A stretch of DNA of 64,000 nucleotides, taken from positions 82,957,603 through 83,021,602 of the forward strand of contig NC_054535.1 in NCBI RefSeq assembly GCF_017654505.1, read 5' to 3'. A program made the position numbers and the translations under genes. Numbering within the stretch: the stretch's first letter is position 1; the number at the start of each line of letters is the position of its first letter. Below, piece by piece: positions 52,813 through 64,000 of this stretch. The notes under the pieces are model-generated. The model had not been told where the DNA came from, did not search any database, and was given only the letters and a program-made list of their open reading frames with translations. The stretch comes from Polyodon spathula (taxonomy: Eukaryota > Chordata > Actinopteri > Acipenseriformes > Polyodontidae).

Positions 52813-52998
52813 CTCAACCACTGATTCACTGTGTGTGACCTTGAGCAAGTCACTTAACCTCAATCTGCTCTGTCATTTGGATGACACGTAAAACCCAGGT
52901 CCTATTTTAAGTGACTCTGCATAGTTTACCCCCTAGTCACTGTAAATTGCTTTGGATAGAAGTGTCTGCTAAATTACTTAATAATAATTTTAATAAGG
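52812..52998 (+). mobile_element. CORE/MIR-type SINE with L2-like tail
   Basis: GTGTGACCTTGAGCAAGTCA followed by CTTAACCTC is the MIR/CORE segment, and TGTAAATTGCTTTGGATAGA with AGTGTCTGCTAAATTACTTA and (ATA)n is the L2-type tail shared by many fish SINEs. The head is missing or degenerate. Confidence 0.8.
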
Positions 52999-53376
52999 CT
53001 GTCAAACAATTAAAAACAAATTAATTGTGATTTTAATTTTTAATCTCAGTTAATCTAGGTTATAACTGCATATTTGTTACAATTGGTATAGCAGACTAGA
53101 TGCATTCTGTGACACTGGAACAGACAAATACAAGTAACAGTCTTTCTATCCAATGAATTGTTAAGGTTTTTTTTCATAAAAAATCTTCCCATTCATAAAT
53201 CCTTCACTTTAGAGCTTCGCTCCATAATGCAGTTCCGTGACTTTCTATTCAAACGACGAGTGCACTTACTGTGTTGTCTGCACTCGTGTATATTAAAATA
53301 GTGCCACAGGGAATGTGGAGAGGGCCAAGACAGAGGCCGATTAACTTGCGTTAAAAATAAATAAATAAATAAAAAT

Positions 53377-53547
<171 letters not shown>

Positions 53548-53689
53548 ACATTGACAGCCAATATCCAGTCAAAATATTTAGTAGAGTTCATTTTCAAAAT
53601 ACTGGTAGCAAATGTACAATAGGGTATCCTATTTGCCCACATTTCTCATATTATGCTAATTGAACACATTCTGAGGTTCAAATGGGACT

Positions 53690-53858
53690 TGTTTTTGTTC
53701 TTGGTAGGTCCCCATGATAGATGCTACTTAAGGCTAGTGTATAATGAATTGCATCTTATTGCTAAGAGATAGAAAAGTCCATGTTAAAAGCAATCAGCTA
53801 TCCAATCACTCAATATGATAAATAATAAAAGTGTAAAGCATTAGAAAATATTAGTAAA

Positions 53859-53896
<38 letters not shown>

Positions 53897-54400
53897 TATG
53901 CAAAGGGCTACATTGCTTATAAAAGAACTACATTATTTTAGGGAGTCACCTTCAGTTGGCAATAATTAAATATTGAATAAATGGTGTGGTGGTTAAAACA
54001 CAAAATGAAGTGTTTTTTTTTTTTAATTATTATTTTAATATTATTATTATTTAACATTATTTTTTCAACTTGGTCAAAGCAACTTGCCAGGTGTCTACTT
54101 TCAGCAGATCTCAGTTGTTAATAAATAATTCCTTGGTTACAGTAGAAGGTTGGACGAGGTTATGTCACAAACAGCATCTTCATGGATGAAGCCTCGTGAA
54201 CATAATGCACAGCTTTCAAAGCCATGCAAAAAAAATAAATAAACAAAAAAAAAAAACACAAATCTTTAGTCAGTTTTCACACCCTTTTTAGCCATGCACT
54301 TCCTACAGTGTGAGGAACATGCTTGATTCGTGCTGCTATGTCACACTCTCATGACAACAGATAATTTCTAAACTGCATGTAAACCAAGCCACTGTTACAT
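53690..54400. repeat. Unidentified dispersed unit, copy B
   Basis: Second copy of the unit at 51100-51720, same orientation, 2.6 kb away. It holds a (TTA)n array at 53860-53900 and extra AT-rich insertions that copy A lacks. Confidence 0.6.
53860..53900. repeat. (TTA)n microsatellite
   Basis: About 11-13 TTA units with one change. Confidence 0.95.
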
Positions 54401-54634
54401 TATTTTAAATACATATTAGATTAAAATAAATAAAAACAGGAGAAAATGTTAGAGAACTCAATTTATGTCCTGTTAGAGGGATAGATACACTGATCATTTG
54501 ATTGACAGACAGACAAAATACTTGTTATTTAAAATAAAATATGCATGAATTTATAACTATTTAGACTACATCTGTTGAAATAAAGATATCAAGATTAACA
54601 CAAGAGGCTCCACAAAAAGTACCTTCGTTTTACA
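54401..54634. other. Intergenic, no gene seen
   Basis: Short stretch without recognisable content. Confidence 0.4.
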
Positions 54635-55090
54635 ATCAATGCAGACTGTGAATAGTTACTGTAGGCACCTCTATCAATGCAGACTGTGAATAGTTACTGT
54701 AGGCACCTCTATCAATGCAGACTGTGAATAGTTACTGTAGGCACCTCTATCAATGCAGACTGTGAATAGTTACTGTAGGCACCTCTATCAATGCAGACTG
54801 TGAATAGTTACTGTAGGCACATCTATCAATGCAGACTGTGAATAGTTACTGTAGGCACCTCTATCAATGCAGACTGTGAATAGTTACTGTAGGCACCTCT
54901 ATCAATGCAGACTGTGAATAGTTACTGTAGGCACCTCTATCAATGCAGACTGTGAATAGTTACTGTAGGCACCTCTATCAATGCAGACTGTGAATAGTTA
55001 CTGTAGGCACCTCTATCAATGCAGACTGTGAATAGTTACTGTAGGCACCTCTATCAATGCAGACTGTGAATAGTTACTGTAGGCACCTCC
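54635..55090 (+). repeat. Minisatellite, 38-bp unit x 12
   Basis: ATCAATGCAGACTGTGAATA recurs exactly every 38 bases from 54635 to 55053, giving 12 almost identical units; the only change I see is GCACATCT for GCACCTCT in unit 5. Ends 253 bases downstream of the ISOC1 stop codon in transcript direction. Confidence 0.98.
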
Positions 55091-55277
55091 TTTTCCTACA
55101 ACATTACATTTTTACCACACAGAAACGCTACAGTTCTGAGGGGTATTACCATTTAACAACACTGATGTGATTACACAAAACACATCAGCACATCTTTTGC
55201 AAGAAAGGTGTACATGCTTTATACCTTGAACCTGACGAGAAAGCCTGTGATAATTCTGGTGCCTTTTTTAAAATGTA

Positions 55278-55291
55278 TTTATTTATTTATT
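55278..55291 (-). promoter_or_regulatory. ISOC1 poly(A) signals
   Basis: Three overlapping AATAAA hexamers on the minus strand (TTTATTTATTTATT on plus), about 52 nt after the ISOC1 stop. Use of this site would give a very short 3'UTR; the same bases also form AUUUA-type elements if a longer 3'UTR is used. Confidence 0.5.
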
Positions 55292-55342
55292 TAAATCACG
55301 ACGCAATGGAACCACTTCCTTTTCTCACCAATGATTATCTTG

Positions 55343-61905
<6,563 letters not shown>

Positions 61906-62027
61906 GATGTTCCGGCTAGTGTAAAAAGTGGAGTGAAGACAGGTTGTTCCTAGCTGCAGAGTTGCAAGATTAGGGGGCGGTGCTGGCGTTGGTGCTTATG
62001 GAGAAACGGGGGGGGGGGGGGGGGGGG
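61906..62027 (-). promoter_or_regulatory. ISOC1 promoter/5'UTR region
   Basis: On the minus strand just upstream of the ATG are CCGGAA (61915-61910, ETS-like) and CCGCCCCC (61980-61973, GC box). There is no TATA box. A C20 run on the coding strand (G20 on plus, 62008-62027) lies about 100 nt upstream of the ATG. This fits a housekeeping-type promoter; the transcription start is not determined. Confidence 0.5.
62008..62027 (+). repeat. G20 homopolymer near the ISOC1 promoter
   Basis: Uninterrupted run of 20 G, able in principle to form a G-quadruplex. Confidence 0.95.
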
Positions 62028-62233
62028 ATATTTTCTAACTTTTTTTAACACAACGTTTAATTGATTTTGTAATTCACAGTTAGCTAAACATTAAGGTATT
62101 ATTACATTAGGAAAACGATTATTCATTTCCAGAAACGCACATTTGAAAGCTTAAAAAATAATAATTTGACAGTAATATCGATAACCCACCGTTGTTGTAA
62201 TCTAAAACAAAACGTAGTCAGTGGTGGAATTGG

Positions 62234-62259
62234 AAAAAAAAAAAAAAAAAAAAAAAAAA
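62234..62259 (+). repeat. A26 homopolymer
   Basis: Uninterrupted A tract between the ISOC1 promoter and the Tc1 copy. Confidence 0.95.
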
Positions 62260-62433
62260 TCACTGTGGGGGGGTGTATCTAGCTATCGATGTTGTACAAA
62301 TAACGGCACACTTCAAATTTAGGGCTAGTGCCCGATCCCCCAAATTTAAAATTCTAAAGTGCTTTACGAATATTCTTAGCTTCTAAGTCCCTCCATGACG
62401 TGCAGGAGATCGTTGCATCTTTTATTAAGAAAC

Positions 62434-62434
<1 letters not shown>

Positions 62435-62515
<81 letters not shown>
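62435..62515. repeat. (AT)n microsatellite
   Basis: Pure AT array of about 80 bases that runs directly into a Tc1 end. Confidence 0.97.
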
Positions 62516-62519
<4 letters not shown>

Positions 62520-64000
62520 CAGTCAAAAGTTTGAGTACACTTGCTGGAAACTAGTTTTTTTTTTTTTCATAATTGACAATGTTTTACGTCGTATACGTTT
62601 CTGTAAGTAGTTGAAAATGAAAACACATGTTACAATATACAAAACAAAACATAAGGAGTATCAAAGCAATGTTCAAGAAAATTGAAAATTGTCTCTAAAT
62701 CTTGGATTCCTCAAAATAGCCACCCTTTGCCTTAATAACAACCTCACAAACACGAGGCATTCGGTTAACAAGTTTCAGCAGGAAATCACCCAACATGTCT
62801 TCCCAGCTCTTCTGCAGCAATTCCCAGAGATGTAGGGCACTTGTGGGTAGCTTTGCTTTGACTCTTCTGTCCAGTTCGTCCCATACAAGTTCTATGGGAT
62901 TGAGGTCTGGAGACTGGGCCGGCCAGGTCATTAGATTGAGTTGTCCTTCGCTTTCCTTCTTCGCCAGATATTTCTTGCACAACATTGAGGTGTATTTCGG
63001 GTCACTATCTTGCTGAAGAATGAAGGACTGCCCAACTAGCCGTAATCCTGATGGAATGGCATGCCTCTGAAGTATGCTATGATAGCTATGCTGGTTGAGC
63101 TTTCCATGGACTTGGTAAAGATCACCAACTCTCACCAGCAAAGCAACCCCAGACCATGACACTGCCTCCTCCATGCTTGACCGTGGGAAACACACATGCA
63201 GAACTCATGCACTCACCCCCTCTGAGCATCTTACAAATACTCTGCGGTTCGACCCAAATATTTCAAATTTTGACTCATCAGTCCATAAGACCGACTGCCA
63301 CTCCTCAAACGTCCAGTTTCTGTGTTTTTTGGCCCTGGCAAGTCTCTTCCTCTTATTCTGCACTCTTAACAATGGTTTCTTTGCAGCAATTCTTCCAGTT
63401 AGGCCAGCTTCATGCAATCTCTTTTGAACAGTTGATGTTGAAACACCTATACTTCTAGTAGCATTTAGCTGAGCTTGTATTTCAGGGGCAGTTAATAGCC
63501 AGTTTTGCTGACTTGTGACTTGAATGAACTTGTTCTCTGATTCTGAGGTCAACCTTGGCCTGCCTGACCTTGTTCAGTCCTCATGAGTGCCAGTTTCTTC
63601 AAATCGTTTGATGGTCTTGGCCACAGCAGTTACAGACACTTGCAAAGTTCTTGCGATTTGTCTTAAAGATTGACCTTAATTTCTTAAAGTAATTACAGAC
63701 TGCCTTTTTTTTCTTTGCTTAACTGAGCGTATTTTGTCATTTTCTGCTCCCTTACATTCAGGAATGGCACACTTGTGCCTATGCTACCTATATTTATAGT
63801 AATTATGGACCCTCATCTGTTAACAATAATTGGTGACAAAAGGTTAATTAGGTAACATGCTAGTTAACTCAGAGAACATCTAGCAAAGACACTTTTATAC
63901 TTAGGCCAGTGTTCTAACACCATGTTATACAGACTGAAATCCCCTTACTTTGGGTGACCATTTCATTGGAATTGACAAGATTTACATTTTCATTTAAAAA
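62516..64000 (-). mobile_element. Tc1-like transposon with transposase pseudogene
   Basis: The left end, GTACCAGTCAAAAGTTTGAG, is a Tc1 terminus placed right after the last TA of the AT array. The minus strand encodes nearly the whole transposase (about 63720 to 62695): HTH LRQIARTLQVSVTAVAKTIK, GTHED, SGRPRLTSESENKF, second HTH with STVQKRLHEAGLTGRIAAKK, LWTDESKFEIFGSNRR (first Asp), QQDSDPKYTSML (second Asp), WPAQSPDLNPIELVWDELDR (Glu of DD34E) and a terminal GGYFEE. At least two in-frame stops in the HTH region (near 63676 and 63578) and a frameshift near 63200 inactivate it. The catalytic residues are all kept, so it is younger or better preserved than the copy in ISOC1 intron 4. The right terminal repeat is not recognisable before the window ends. 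Confidence 0.9.

Overview
This is a 64 kb piece of an AT-rich vertebrate nuclear genome. It has intron-split genes, GT-AG junctions, long (AT)n arrays, and fish-type LINE, SINE and Tc1/mariner remnants. I infer a ray-finned fish. The Tx1, CR1, L2, Tc1, Harbinger, pogo and SINE remnants together recall non-teleost lineages such as sturgeon or paddlefish, but that species-level guess is from memory and not proven. No bacterial operon, CRISPR array, phage or plasmid module is present.

Two real protein-coding genes are visible, both on the minus strand. At the right, a complete five-exon ISOC1 (isochorismatase domain-containing protein 1) runs from ATG 61905 to TAA 55343. It encodes 285 aa, every exon junction is phase 0, and the Asp-Lys-Cys triad is intact. 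At the left, exons 1 and 2 of ADAMTS19 (signal peptide and prodomain) lie at 3301-3235 and 2783-2335; the rest of that gene continues past the left edge. ISOC1 followed by ADAMTS19 in head-to-tail orientation is the order known at human 5q23.3, so this is a conserved syntenic block with about 52 kb between the genes.

Layout from left to right. 1-2334: ADAMTS19 intron 2 with a Tx1/L1-like LINE 3' end and an (AC)n array. 2335-3301: ADAMTS19 exons 2 and 1. 3302-3870: its 5'UTR and promoter. 3.9-55.3 kb: intergenic DNA with a fold-back MITE at 5.9 kb, two CR1-like 3' ends (9.3 and 29 kb), a huge AT array at 13.5 kb, LTR-like stretches (13.8, 24.5 and 26.6 kb), Harbinger fragments (17.6 and 27.6 kb), an L2 reverse-transcriptase relic (20 kb), a broken Tc1 with a G28 tract (22-23 kb), a pogo/Tigger-like MITE (31.3 kb), a 56-bp minisatellite (34.8 kb), a pogo-like DNA-binding fragment (45.8 kb), a SINE-rich stretch (44-53 kb), a 77-bp tandem repeat (49.7 kb), and two copies of an unrecognised ~0.6 kb unit (51.1 and 53.7 kb). 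A 38-bp x 12 minisatellite at 54.6 kb sits directly behind ISOC1. 55.3-61.9 kb: ISOC1 with a dead Tc1 in intron 4 and a TA-flanked MITE in intron 2. 62.5-64 kb: a Tc1 pseudogene abutting an (AT)n array.

The two genes do not form a pathway. ISOC1 is a predicted peroxisomal/cytosolic hydrolase-fold protein and ADAMTS19 is a secreted metalloprotease. I found no convincing new biological system; the most unusual items are repeat structures and the duplicated 51/53 kb unit.
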